DNA from: Clavulina sp. PMI_390
Lineage: Eukaryota > Basidiomycota > Agaricomycetes > Cantharellales > Hydnaceae
NCBI GenBank assembly: GCA_015039315.1
Contig: WIDE01000052.1
Location: 1-64,000 of the forward strand
Length of the DNA: 64,000 bases
Reading direction: 5' to 3'
The position numbers and the translations under genes were made by a program. Positions 23,692 through 35,500 of the stretch are shown here, in pieces (the stretch's first letter is position 1; every line of letters starts with the position of its first letter). Below the pieces are notes generated by a model. That model searched no databases and was not told the origin of the DNA. It worked only from the letters and a program-made list of their open reading frames with translations.

Positions 23692-25214
23692 TCAGGATTC
23701 GGCCTCCTCGGCCTCCGCTTGTTCCTCTGCTTCCTCTGCGGGTGGAATGTACTGCGCTTCCGGTTGCAGGAAGGCCGCGCGTACTCTCTCAACCTGATGA
23801 TTGCCACGATAATGAGTCACCGCGCTTTTCTTGACAGTGCGAATAGCGAGTGAAGACATACCATTGCCCGGTACCACTCGGGGTCACCATTCGTTGTATC
23901 TTGCTCATATGTCGCCCTCCGAAGCTTGACCAGCTCGTTCAACCATACAGTACGCCAGATGGGGCCGCCAGTCTCATCAAACTCAGGCCCATGCTCTTCC
24001 TCATTCGGATCAATGATATAGCGGGGGCCGCCCATGGCTCCATACACGCCGGGATACCTGACAATGCATGAAGCATATTAGTCACGAGTGATAAATCGTA
24101 AAAAGGAAGCCGCAAACGAACCCAGGCCACGGCGCGAAGGCGATTCGGTTTCCATTCTCATCCACCATCGTCTGCATCATCCCTGCTGGCATGCCCGGCA
24201 CGCCACCACCTGGCGCGCCAGGGATGGCAACACCGCCCATCATCACACCATTCATCGCTGCGACGCCATTTCCATCTGGCTCAGGTGATTCCTGCGCCGA
24301 GTCGGACTCGTCATCGCCATTCCGCCTTTTAGCCTTGCTGCCGCTCTTTTTGCGTTTGCGGTCTCGGCGAACACCCGCCCGAGGGTCAATGTTGTCATTC
24401 ACGACCCAGTATGCACCCTTTCCTCGGTCGGTGAGGGGACGAGACATCTTCTCGAAGCAGGGGTTGAGGGAAAGATTATGTCTGACTGAGTTCTGGGAGG
24501 GGAGGAGGTAAGGTCGCGCCATTTAAAGTATTGATGAAGGGCACATACCTTCCAGCCAGAGGGAGCAGTTTTGAAGTATGGGAATCGATGTTCTATGCGA
24601 GGATGAGTTCCTATCAGGGATAATGAACGTGAAGGAACGCGTTTGATGGCTTACCAATCGCCATGTAGATATCTTCTAACAAGAGGCGCTGTCCCGGAGC
24701 ACCCTTGATAGCATAACTGTGTTTGTAGCATGGAAATAACACAGCGCGTCGGGGGATATGATCAAAGCAAGAGGCATAGCTTTTAGCGATAGGTCCGTGG
24801 TGGTGAGGTGACAACAGGGACAAACCGGATGAGAGTAGAGTATGGGTAGTATGGCTTCACGCCAGGAGGACTGTCGCGGAGGGCTGCAAGTCCCAAATTG
24901 GCTGCAGGGTCGAACTGTCGAACAGCGGCAACGTAGAATAAGGGGGAAATAGCGAGTTAGTGAGGCGGGCCAGGCGCTTAAGTGTCAGAGCACGCGTACT
25001 GCTGTCGAGACCTTGGTTAGCACGCATAATCATGCCAGGAAACGCCAGAGATGCAGGGCTCACCATTAGGATCACCTCCAAGATGCCCAGTCATGGGATC
25101 CGGGGGTCCAGGGGGGACGTTCACCGTGTCGGGCACGGGGGGAAGACCGACCGGCACGTCGCTGTGCTTGTGCTGCTGCATGGGCTCTGGGATAGCGTGC
25201 GTTGGATCGCTCAT
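23692..25214 (-). CDS. Forkhead (winged-helix) transcription factor
   Basis: ATG 25214 starts [17 protein letters not shown], a Pro-rich lead. The forkhead domain is split over several exons: [17 protein letters not shown], then [20 protein letters not shown], then [14 protein letters not shown], then [20 protein letters not shown] ending [21 protein letters not shown] is the DNA-recognition helix 3 and is intact. A basic stretch follows ([16 protein letters not shown], probable nuclear signal). Then come an acidic Ser patch, a Gly/Met/Pro-rich segment ([13 protein letters not shown]), and an acidic Glu/Ala C-terminus ([17 protein letters not shown]). Splicing just before [10 protein letters not shown] is not settled. 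It acts in the nucleus as a sequence-specific regulator; target genes are unknown. Confidence 0.88.
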
Positions 25215-25579
25215 TGTGGCCTGTTTGACGCGGCGTGCTCGAAACAACAGAGAGAGACAGAAACCAACAAGACCGTCGAGGTTGTTGTGCCGAGTTTGGA
25301 CAGGCGCTTATATTGAGACCCCTGTCCTGTCACGTGCGGCCTTCCTTCTTTTGGGAATTTTGTTCATCTGACCCTGCTCTTCTGCCATGTCCTCATTCGA
25401 TGATTCTCATATGCAGCCGATAATCGTGGGAGAAACCGCAAAAATGAATTACCTACTGCTGAGACTGACGTGAATATTTCGCCAGCATCACCAGCGTCTT
25501 ACGAGCTATGGAAGAGATACTGTATTAGGCATGCATTGGCCTACAGAACAAGTCGGCTTTTAAAGACTAATTAAATGAA

Positions 25580-26466
25580 TCAATCGCTTGGGCCACGAGC
25601 TGCAGACGACGCTGCCTTGACGCGTCCTGCAATCGCAACCAAATCAGCGTGCTCAAGTGGGTCCTTCTCAAAGCCATTCACTACTTGGTCTAGCATAACG
25701 GCGGTGACGTCCGATCTTGAAATATATTTCCCTCCACTCCACCGTATGATCCCTCCAATGAATGACCGGATGAGATACTCTGGAGCTGGGATATATGCAG
25801 GCCTTGCGGCAGAGAATTCGACGCCTGGGTGCTCCTTGGCAAATGCTAACAGTCGACTTTCTGTCTCTCCCTGGTAGGAAATACATCAAGCCCCAACGGC
25901 ATGTGAGATGGAGGTACCGCCGCGAGGGGGTTCTACGTGAACACTCACTCTCATCAAGAGATATTTCGCCATAACTGGAGGTGGCTTTGATTGATCTCTT
26001 TCGACGATAAAGCCGCTCATGTAGAGAAATCGGAAAGGTATGGACGGCCCAGCCTCGTACATGGCTTGAATCCCTACAAGTGGTGACGTTTGGCAGACGC
26101 GAACGATCTCATTCCATTCGTATGTCAGTGATTTTGAAGGAGTGATGGCCACGGTCCTTGTACAAGCAAATTGAGATGAAAGACCTTCAAGGAAAACGAA
26201 GCAAAACTTCCTATTTCTGGTTGGATAGCTTACCATATACACGCACTTGCGCCAGCACAAGCCTCTCGCATTTCTGGGGAGTACTGATCATAATCCTTAA
26301 TCACTACGTTCTGTAGCTTTGATGCCTCTTCAGGTGGTACGGTCGACGGTAGGATCAATGGCTTTCGAGTGATGGCAACGATTGAGGTGATGTTAGGGCG
26401 CTGCAAACTTTGGCGAACAACCTCAGTGCCAACATATCCAGAGGCGCCGGCGATGATAATCTTCAT
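25580..26466 (-). CDS. NmrA-like NAD(P)-binding protein, copy 1
   Basis: Three exons: 26466-26234, 26156-25949 and 25870-25580. The N-terminus MKIIIAGASGYVGTEVVRQS carries the Gly-rich dinucleotide-binding turn (GASGYVG) of atypical short-chain reductases. After the first splice the protein reads IWTVAITPSKSLTYEW, then FLYMSGFIVERDQSKPPPVM. The last exon has GVEFSAARPAYIPAPEYLIR. No YxxxK catalytic pair is evident, so it may act as a redox sensor or as a reductase with atypical residues. Length of about 240 residues suits a minimal NmrA/SDR-a fold. First of three minus-strand copies with the same intron positions. Confidence 0.85.
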
Positions 26467-27029
26467 GGCAGCAGGAATTAGGGAGGCTAAGGATAAGGGT
26501 CGGCATAACCTGAATTCGCCTTTAAATAAAGCAGCGCGACGCTGTCCTGAGGTGGTCCTTGGAATAATGACGTATTTGTAGTGCCTAAAATTTGCGCGCG
26601 GCGAACCAAAACCCCAGCGTGACCATGATTCGCGACCAATCCTCCACGTCGGAGGATCGTCGTGCGGCTATGGGAGGCTGTAGTGGTATTTCAATTTCTT
26701 ATCAGGCTCCAAGGTAAATCATACCAAGAGCTAGCGCAAGGGGACGGCACAGGATATTTGAGGAACAGAAGCCGAAGAAAACTAGGAGATGACTACCACG
26801 CCGTTGATGTCACTGAACGTGAGTTTAACTAGCCTTCTCCACAGCGGTATGTCCACAATAGTACATGAGCACCCATCAGCTTCTCGCCTCGTGCAGTGGT
26901 ATCGCTGGGACGGATGTTACTAAACGATTCACAGAGGCGGCGAGATTCCAACTCGGCCAGAATACAATGCTCGGCGTTTGCTCCTATGTCTTGCATCTCT
27001 TTTGATATCCATCAGTGAAACGAATAAGA
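26467..27029. other. Spacer between NmrA-like copies 1 and 2
   Basis: About 560 bp that includes the promoter of copy 1. I find no gene and no clear repeat. Confidence 0.4.
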
Positions 27030-27890
27030 TCATTCCTCCGTTGCAGCCGAAGTAGCTTTGAGATGATCCGCAACCGCCTGCAAATCCGCGTTTGTAAGGG
27101 TGTCTTTCTCAGACCCATTTACCACTTGATCGAGCATAGCCAATACAATATCTGCTCGTGAGATCGTGGGCTCTCCGCTCCATCTTATGATGACTCCTGC
27201 AATTGACCGCAGGAGAGATTCCGGAGCTGGAATGTAGGCAGGTTTTGCGACAATGACCTCGACACCTGGCTGCTCTTTAGCAAATGCTAAGAGTTGATTT
27301 TCTGTCTCCCCCTAAATTCCACGTAAATAAAACCAGTGCTCCGATGAACCGCTGGGTTGAAGGTGAAGGACTCACCCTCATCAGGAGATACTGCGCCATC
27401 CGTGGTGGTGGCTTCGATTGGTCTCGTTCTGCTCCATAACCACTCATGAAAAGATATCTGAAAGGAGTCGATGGTTCGGCCTCTGTCATGGCTTGGAGTC
27501 CTACCAGCGGTGCCGTTTGGCAAACGCGAACTACCTCGCTCCACTTGTAGGTGAGTGATTTTGATGGAGTGATTGCCACAGTCCTTTGACAACGAATTAA
27601 ATGAGAAAACGCAGAATAAAGAGTCCGTTGCAATGAGAGGAGGCACTAAAAGCTCACCAAATACAAGCACTTGCACCAGCGAATGCTTCTCTCATTTCTG
27701 GAGAATATTGATCATAGTCCTTGGTTACAACATTCCATAGCTTGGAAGCATGTTCAGGTAACATGCTCGATGCTAATGTCATTGGTTTTCGAGTGATAGC
27801 GATAACGGAGACGATATTAGAGTGCTGCAGGCTTTGGCGAATAAGCTCAGTGCCAACATATCCAGAAGCTCCAACGATGATTATCTTCAT
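27030..27890 (-). CDS. NmrA-like NAD(P)-binding protein, copy 2
   Basis: Same three-exon structure as copies 1 and 3. Starts MKIIIVGASGYVGTELIRQS with the GASGYVG nucleotide-binding turn. Exon 2 is TVAITPSKSLTYKWSEVVRV ... YLFMSGYGAERDQSKPPPRM. Exon 3 runs GETENQLLAFAKEQPGVEVI ... AYIPAPESLLRS ... ATSAATEE and stops at 27030. It differs from copy 1 at many scattered positions while keeping frame and splice sites, so it looks functional and not recent. The F-box-like gene at 28.2-29.6 kb lies directly upstream on the same strand. Confidence 0.85.
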
Positions 27891-28177
27891 CGCAGCAGAG
27901 AGGGCGATCAGGACCGCCAGTGGGGGCCCTTTAATAAGGATGACTTACGTGGGCTCCCGGCAAGACGCCGCAAGATCCCCGAAAGTTGTGCGGCGAACGG
28001 GCTGCCTTCAGCTTCAAGGTTTCCTAAGGCCACGTGGACTGGTTCCCGCGATCTCAACCTCTCGCACAACACCAATCAAAGCATAAAGGATAATACGAGA
28101 CGCATGGATAGAACGAGCCGAACATAGCGGAGATAATGTACAAGATTGATGGGCGGCCCATACAACCCCAGGTTGAT

Positions 28178-29646
28178 TCATGTGTCATATACCAGTCGGA
28201 CTGGATTAGATGGCAGTCCAGGATCCCTAATTACCGCCATTCGGCGTTGGTATCGCTGTGAATTCGGCCTTGGCGAAATAAGAGTGGTCCAAATATCGGC
28301 TAGTTGGTGGAGTTGATGACCTGCCATATAACATACTGGGAGGAGCTCATCTAAGGCGTCATGGCCGTCCCTTTCTGTGAGCACTTCGAGGGAAAGGGTA
28401 GAAAGAGCTGGCATACAAGCGCTCTGCTCCACCACGAAATACGGATTAAGAGCTCAACTTGACGTGAAACAGAATGACGGGCGAGACTCACGACGTTGGC
28501 CCATAATAGCGTTTGGAATTCACCGAACGTGTTGCATTGGATTTCAAGCCTGTTAGCTGCTGGGGCGAGTAGCCTCTCAAGAGCTTGATGAAACACATCC
28601 CCTTGGCTGAAGTCAGTAGCTCGTATCAAGCTCAAGGACTCCAGAATAACTCTCGACGGAGGCTGGGGTCGAGCATCCTGAAGGATATCGTATAGGGATC
28701 CAATGCTTAGATGTGTCAGGGAACGATAGCCCGTTAATTCTGGTATGAATCTCCTCCAATCGAGAAGGAAGACTTTCTGGATAGCCAGCTGATGGAGTGC
28801 GGGAGGACAAGACCCTCTGAAGCTCGGGAAGAATCCAGAACAGGTGAGTCGTTGGAGTGAGGGAAAACGACCAGAGTCGATGTTCAAACGGGGCTCTTGA
28901 TCACATAGCCCAAGATCCAGCTCCAAGTCACTGAGACTAGGTGATGACATACGGGAAAGCCACAGAATGATATCGGTGCCTACAGCTTGCGGCTCCGCGT
29001 ATATATAGCATTTACGGCTAGATGTCAGCGCAGTAGCTAAGCGCGCTCTAAGCTCGTATGCTAGCTCATAATCATTGATGAGGGGCGCTTCTGCCGAATC
29101 CGGGAACAGACGCAATGCGGCAGCGGAACGAAGAACCAAGTCTTGGGTTGCTCCCCGAGCTCGATTAAGCCAGAGGTCAATCATCTGTGTGGGCCATTCC
29201 CAGTCTATCCTGGTGAAGAGATCCCTCGTTGCAAGTGCAACATCTCGCCACGTGCTACAGACCTGCGACTCACTTATTATAGTGTAGGAGTCCCTAGAGT
29301 CACCAGCGGCAAATCGAAATATCAGACGCAGAATTTCCGGAGGAAGGCGGCCCACAGGGGCTCTTGAAACCGAAGATGAAGACTGGATGTACCGCTGGTG
29401 AGTGAACAGATTGTTTGCAGCCGCCTCGAGCTTGCGTGCACTATCAACTAGGAGGGTATGGATCTGTTCTAGGTAGATAATATGTTGCAGTAATGTTTCT
29501 TGTGGTGGATTGAGGACCGCAGAAGAACCGAGATGCAAAGTGGTATCAGCATGATCAGAAAAGAGGGAACTGGGGTCCAGTAGGGCGAGCAGCAGATTAT
29601 CTCGCGCTCCTTCGAAAGCAGAAATCGTGGCCGCATCGACTGTCAT
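28178..29646 (-). CDS. F-box protein 5, coiled-coil/F-box/LRR-like type
   Basis: Two exons; the intron starts GTGAGT after LLWANV and ends GGAGCAG, in phase 0. ATG 29646 opens a helical N-terminal region (AFEGARDNLLLALLDPSSL ... LVDSARKLEAAANNL) likely to form a coiled coil. The F-box follows: VGRLPPEILRLIFRFAAGDS, then QVCSTWRDVALATRDLFTRI. Leucine-rich strands fill the rest (LTHLSIGSLYDILQDA, RVILESLSLI). The C-terminal tail is RRMAVIRDPGLP ... RLVYDT. This is a different F-box lineage from genes 1-4 and is typical of expanded Agaricomycete families. Role: Skp1 adaptor of an SCF ligase, substrate unknown. A truncated sister copy lies at 31551-31916. Confidence 0.8.
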
Positions 29647-30018
29647 TGAGTTGATGGTGTAAGGCTAGTTCTGTGAATTTGGAGTTGATATTGCGATGGT
29701 ATGGGCGCCTGTTGAGTTCCACAGGCTGAACGACCAGAATCCTTTCGTCCTGCGGATTCGGTCAGCGCTTATACCTTGTCTTGGTTTATCACGTGCAACC
29801 GATTTGTTTTGGAAATTCTGTCATTCTTGCTTTTTGCCGTTTTCTCATTCGTAACCACCGATTTCAGCCACTGATGAAGAGAAGATATAAAAATATGAGC
29901 TCACTTCCACGGTGGGATGTGTCCAACGTTCACTGACTCTGCCTAGCTGGAGGAACGCCGGCTCCTACTGTATAGAACAATTGGTTTGTTTCGAAGCTAT
30001 TGGAGGGAGCCAATCATA
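29647..30018. other. Spacer between F-box 5 and NmrA-like copy 3
   Basis: About 370 bp containing the F-box 5 promoter and the 3' UTR of copy 3. No gene seen. Confidence 0.35.
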
Positions 30019-30913
30019 TCATTCGACATGTACTGTAAGGTCTGCTTTGACACGCTCTGCAATCCCAACCAAGTCGGCATTGTCGAGTGGATCCTTATCG
30101 AATCCATTCACAACTTGATCCAGCATAGCTGTGACAATGTCTGCTCGCGAGATTGAGATCCCTCCGCCCCATTTTATTAAACCACCCACGAATGAGCGTA
30201 GAAGAGATTCTGGGGCTGGAATATACGCAGGTTTTGCGACGGTGACCTCGACGCCTGGGTGCTCTTTAGCAAATGCTAGTAAACGATTTTCGGTCTCTCC
30301 CTTGGGTAGAGGTAAGGGAGACGACATGGAATCACAAGGCTTGTTAGAGAGAACACTGCGACGAGATGCTGGGTCGCCACATGGTGAACTCACCCTCATA
30401 AGCACATATCTCGCCATCACCGGGGGTGGCTTAGATTGATCTCGTTCGACCTTATAGCCACTCATGTACAAAAAGCGAAAGGGAGATGACGGCCCAGCCT
30501 CAAACATAGCCTGAAGGCCTGCAAGCGGTGACGTTTGACACACACGCACGACCTCACTCCACTTATACGTGAGGGATTTTGACGGAGTGATTGCAACAGT
30601 CCTTCATATGAATAGATCAGGGTAAGATTAACGCAAGCAAGAGGCACCGAGAGCAAACGGTTTGCCGTCAGAGAGCTCACCAGATACACGCACTTGCGTT
30701 AACAAAGGCCTCTTTCGCCTCCGGAGAGTATTGGTCATAGTCCCTAATCACGATATTTTGTAGCTTAGAAGCCTGTTCAGGCGATACACCCGCTGGCGCT
30801 TCGATTGGTTTTCGAGTTACTGCGACAACGAAGGTAATGCCAAGGTGCTGCAAGCTTTGGCGAACGAGCTCAGTGCCAACGTATCCAGAGGCCCCGGTGA
30901 TAATGAGCTTCAT
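30019..30913 (-). CDS. NmrA-like NAD(P)-binding protein, copy 3
   Basis: ATG 30913 is chosen over the longer ORF start because MKLIITGASGYVGTELVRQS aligns with copies 1 and 2. Exon 2 is TVAITPSKSLTYKWSEVVRV ... FLYMSGYKVERDQSKPPPVM. Exon 3 is GETENRLLAFAKEHPGVEVT ... GGISISRADIV ... VKADLTVHVE. Intron 2 (GTGAGTTC ... CCCAAG) is 93 bp, a multiple of three, and has no in-frame stop, so a longer isoform with 31 extra residues is possible. The neighbour upstream is the mini F-box relic, mirroring the order at copy 2. Confidence 0.85.
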
Positions 30914-31550
30914 CGTAGCGGAGATTTCAACTAGGGAGGTAAGAAGTCGGCCTTTCGTCACCGTTGGCGTTCAAGCCACCAAGCGAAAGCTGAAAATAGG
31001 CCTATGTTCCCACGCCGTGGAACCCTTCACAACAACAACGAGTCGGCCATGAGATCGCTCGAATAAGACAGTCGGCGGCAGGGCTGCTGGCTATGGTGCA
31101 CTGGCAAAAATAGATACGATATAAGGGCTGAACCGTGCCACAGGGTCTAGAGAAGGAGCTCAGCACCAGCCAATTCAAAAATCTGATAACAATTATCTTT
31201 ATTGTAGAAACAACCATGGAGAGCATGAATGACGAATGCTGGTATCTCCGTTCTTGAAGAACGACGATGCATCGTTGCATTGAGATTTCGCACGAGGTGG
31301 GAGAATTCTTGATGCATACATGACGAGCGGACGCTACCAGCCTTGGGGGTTTTGAGCACGCCAAACTCAGTTCTCGCGATCCAAATACTTTCCCAAAGTA
31401 TTGAAGCATGGGGGAATCAGAGGATAGATAAGGGAGGAAGTTAACGCATAGCGTACATTAGTTATGATATGACTGCACAGGCGTTCCCTCAGACGCATCC
31501 GAATTTACCACCAAGAAACACACAGATGTGGGTTCCTGAGCGTTGTCCTT
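30914..31550. other. Spacer between NmrA-like copy 3 and the mini F-box gene
   Basis: About 640 bp. Small minus-strand ORFs (31002-31409 and 31147-31359) overlap in different frames and have no recognisable similarity to the F-box or NmrA genes. Confidence 0.35.
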
Positions 31551-31916
31551 TCAATCATAGACTAGCTGGACTTGGTTCAATGGCCCTGCACCTTCTCGAA
31601 TGACAGTTATGTGGCGCGAGTGAACCGGAGCTCTCGAGAGCGAAATGAGCCCGCGTACATAACGTTGATAGAGGTGGAGATTTCTGGCAGCTGCTTCAAG
31701 CTTCCGTGCACTATCAAGGACAAAGTTTTGGATCTCTTCTAATTGGAGAGCGAATCGATGTAGGGCATCTTCAGAGCGATCGGATGAGCCCAAAGTAACG
31801 GGGTATGAACCACCTTGAGCATCAAGAAGGAGGAGAGAAGAGGGATTTTCCAGGGCCAAGAGTAGGTTATCCCGTGCTATTTGAAAAGAGGAAATGACTG
31901 CCGCGTTCATTGCCAT
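31551..31916 (-). CDS. Mini F-box paralogue lacking the F-box
   Basis: An uninterrupted 121-codon frame. It starts MAMNAAVISSFQIARDNLLL and continues with LVDSARKLEAAANNL-like residues (FVLDSARKLEAAARNLHLYQ), matching the N-terminal coiled coil of F-box 5. After SLSRAPV it jumps directly to HITVIREGAGPLNQVQLVYD, which matches the last residues of F-box 5. The F-box and the whole leucine-rich body are missing (about 300 residues), with the frame kept. It may be a relic, or a small protein that still uses the coiled-coil part. ATG 31916 is preferred because it aligns with the paralogue start. Confidence 0.6.
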   Translation of the reverse strand: MAMNAAVISSFQIARDNLLLALENPSSLLLLDAQGGSYPVTLGSSDRSEDALHRFALQLEEIQNFVLDSARKLEAAARNLHLYQRYVRGLISLSRAPVHSRHITVIREGAGPLNQVQLVYD

Positions 31917-32514
31917 AGTGTTTGTGGTTTTGGGGTTTTTGTTCAAAATTTTAGTGTCACAGGAGGGCCAAACGCTGGTGGGGTCACCCTCACGAAGGCC
32001 TCCCACCATCACAGACTCGAGACTTTGTATCCTCATATACAGTGGTGTAGTATTGATCTACATTGTACAACATCGTCCGCAGCTATGAATCGAAGCAAGA
32101 AAAAGACAGAAGAAACAGAGGAAACTATAACCTACTACTACGTCAAACGAGAGCATCGTCAAGATGGCATCTCTCTGTGTGTAGAACGGGAAACAAACAA
32201 AGCATGGAGCAGACGACGATGTAGAAAGAACTGCGATGCAATGCAACAAGCCAGACGAGGGGTTTGGGCAAAATGATTGAGAGCGAGAGAGAAAGAGAGC
32301 AGCCAATGAAAAAATGCTGTGATGAGGCACAGAATTTGAGGGTAACGCAACGTTGAACGTGAAAGGAGTCGTGATCATGAGGATGTGACGCAGGCGCACG
32401 AGAAACACAGACTGGGAGCATGTTGGAATAAATAGAGCTCACGCAGCAAAAAGCAAAGGGAGAGTGAAGGCTATGACTGCTAGAGCGCCATTCCTTTCGA
32501 TCACCCCAATTGCC
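31917..32514. other. Intergenic, mini F-box promoter and SCH9 3' flank
   Basis: About 600 bp with several overlapping low-complexity ORFs on both strands, including a purine-rich stretch near 32275-32305. I support no gene here. Confidence 0.4.
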
Positions 32515-35500
32515 CTAATCGAAATAGCCGACCTCCTGCTTCTTTCCCTGATATCGTCCCACAGGCTCTTCATCTTCCCACTCATCCTCATCATCCCCGC
32601 CTGCTTCTCCATAATCTTCACCCTCGTGAGCAAACACATCCTCCTCACCAACGAGACGCATAGCCTCGTCCAGTGTCGACTCGCCCTGGAACGTGAATCC
32701 ACGGAAGTGATCCTGGATACTGCTGGAGATAGGAGTCTCAGGAATACCGCCCCGCATCCCATGCTTGTGGTTCTTCGTGGAGTTGGACTTGTCCTTGGTG
32801 AGGATGGGCTTCTTGGGCAGGCCATCGCCATTAGCGAGTTTAGACGAGGCATCGCCAGCACCTACGGATGCAGTAGCGTTGGCAGCTTTGCCTGGAGACG
32901 AGCTGTTGATTGATCCAACGGGCGAACCATTCTCGCTAGAGATAGTAGTCCCAGACGTGGACAGCCCATCGGTGGCCACGGTGTTCACCGCCCATCCGTC
33001 ATCGTCATCTCCTTCGTCATCAGAATCGAAGATATCGATGCCAGTGTCACGGAGATCAGCGTTCGTGAACTCAACGTCGAAGTTCTCAGTTGACTCATCC
33101 GACGTAACCTGGGGTTTGAACGGCGGGGTGACCTGCTTCTTCCCAAGAGCTACCCAGTCAATCGACTTGAAGAAGGGGTGCTCCTTCAGCTCGGCCGTAT
33201 CGCGCTGAGCACCCAAGCGGTTCTTCGGATTCCGGTTGAGCAACTACAATGACAGAAAGTGAAAAAGGAGCAGTCAGCACTGGACGATAAACACTTTAGC
33301 GAATGGATAGCATTTTCACTCACTCCTTTAACAAACTGCTTGCCATCCTCGCCAATGACGCCCCTCGGGAACTTGATCCTCCCGAAGCAAATGTTCTTGT
33401 ACATCTGCTGGACGTCCTCGGCATAGAAGGGACTCCAGCCGCAGCACATCTCGAAGAGCAGTACACCCAGACTCCAGAAGTCGACCGTCTTGCTGTATCC
33501 CTGGTCGTCTAGGAGGACCTCAGGTGCAAGGTATTCGGTCGTGCCACAGAAGGTGTTCGTCAACTGGCCATTACCAAGATCGGGCTTCGAGAGACCAAAG
33601 TCGCAGAGTGCAACGTGGCCCGTCGCATCGAGGAGGATGTTCTCAGGCTTGAGGTCACTATAAGCAAAGCAATATTTTCAGCTATCGTCGCTTCGAGCTT
33701 CGGGTAGAATATGCAAAATGCAAACTCACCGATACATAATATCATACTTGTGCAGATGCTCCAGAGCAAGCACCAGCTCCGCAATATAGAACCTCGCCCG
33801 ATCCTCCGTAAACTTGGTCTCGCGCTGCAAATGGTAGAACAACTCTCCACCGCTCTTGAAATCCGTGACAAGGTACAAATCTCGCTCGGTCTGGAACGAA
33901 AACTTGAGGCCAACGAGGAAGGGGCACTCTAACGAACGCTGGAGGATCTTGCGCTCGCCAATCGTATGCGCGACTTCCTTCTTCGCAATGATCTCCTTCT
34001 TCGAGAGGACCTTCATCGCGTAGATACGTCGGGTATCCTTCTTCCGCACTTGGAAGACCTTGCCGAACGTCCCTCGGCCGATGAGCTTGAGGAAATCAAA
34101 GTCCTTCGGCGTAAGTGCTCTCCTCGACTATGGCAATTATCGGAAGGGAACGGCACGGCACGGCAGAGAGAAAGAGAGGGAATCAGGAACGAGCTGCGGA
34201 TAGAATCACGAGTGCAATGCTGGCGCGCGTACCTTGATATGCTCATAGGTCATCTGCAGACGAATTTCCCCAGTAACAACCTCATTCTCGCGAGCTTGTA
34301 GTCTGCACATCCGAGCCAATGTAGCAGGCATAGTAGCGCGTTTCCCCCAAAAAGGGAGTGCAAAGCGTCAGAGAATAAGAGGAAGCCCCATCGTGTCGAA
34401 AACAATTTCGTGACCCGGAGAGGGCATCACCCACGCCGCAGGTAACGCAAATAAGGCCAACCGACGATCGAGGGAGCCCCGAATTGTAAGGAAAGGAAAG
34501 GACCACAATATCCAAAATGAAAATGAATGGAAAAGCGGCGGGTGGCGTTCCAATTTGTAGGTCACGTCGATGATTGGACGGGGAGAAGGGGGTTTGCCGG
34601 CGGTGGGATGAGAGAGAAAATGAATCACACCAGATCGACCCAGAGGGAAAATGGCGATAGGTGAGGAGGAGGGAAGAGATAGACGATGATAACGAGTCAA
34701 GCGAGCGTCAGGTCGAGAGAGAACGTCACGGGCGTTAGATGAAAAAGTAACGCATGGCCACAGGAGCCGCGCCACCACCACCACCACCAATGAGCGACAA
34801 TGAAAGATAACATTATTGGAATAGCCAATCAGAGTAGAGTGGATTTCAACGTGGAGCCGTCCGCCACATGAATGCGGGGTAAGAGGAGGAGCATCATCCG
34901 GCGGCAGGACCATATCACAGGAATAAGAGGTAAATAGTCAATTTTGTCAGTGATTTGTTCGAATTATTGACAGTGATGAGAAGACGACAAAGAGATACGC
35001 ACGAGTACCATCGATCAACTGTATGGTCATGTACCAGGACTGGCTTGAACTCTAGTGCGCCAATAAACTCGTCGCACTCGGGTGTGCGGTCGTAAATATT
35101 GAGGTAGACGAGCGCTTCATCAGACGTGACATCGCTATTAGTGATATGAGTGGAGGTCCAGATGAGTCGAGATCATGAGAGGGTTGATAGGGGAGAAGCA
35201 TGGAACAGGCGGATATGGCGTGAGCGGATAGGGGGTATGCGGAACCAATCGCATGTGCAGCAAAGCAAACGAGGGAGTGGTAACGTGGTTGATCGTGCAA
35301 CGCAGATAGGATAAGGAAAGGGATATGATCAGCCTCCATGTCAAGGGTATCGATCGCAGATCCAGCAAGATCAAAACGAATAGCAAGCGCAATGGCTGAA
35401 AGTAAATGAAACATGGGAACACGCCCACGAGAGGAAGTAGCGAAGCAAGAGAAATCAAAAGATCAAAAAAGCTTGAAAATCGCAGATGCAGGGTGTCACT

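Noticed and set aside
34368..34913. 181-codon ORF (-) in an SCH9 intron
   Set aside because: It lies wholly within a long intron between conserved SCH9 exons and has no domain signal.
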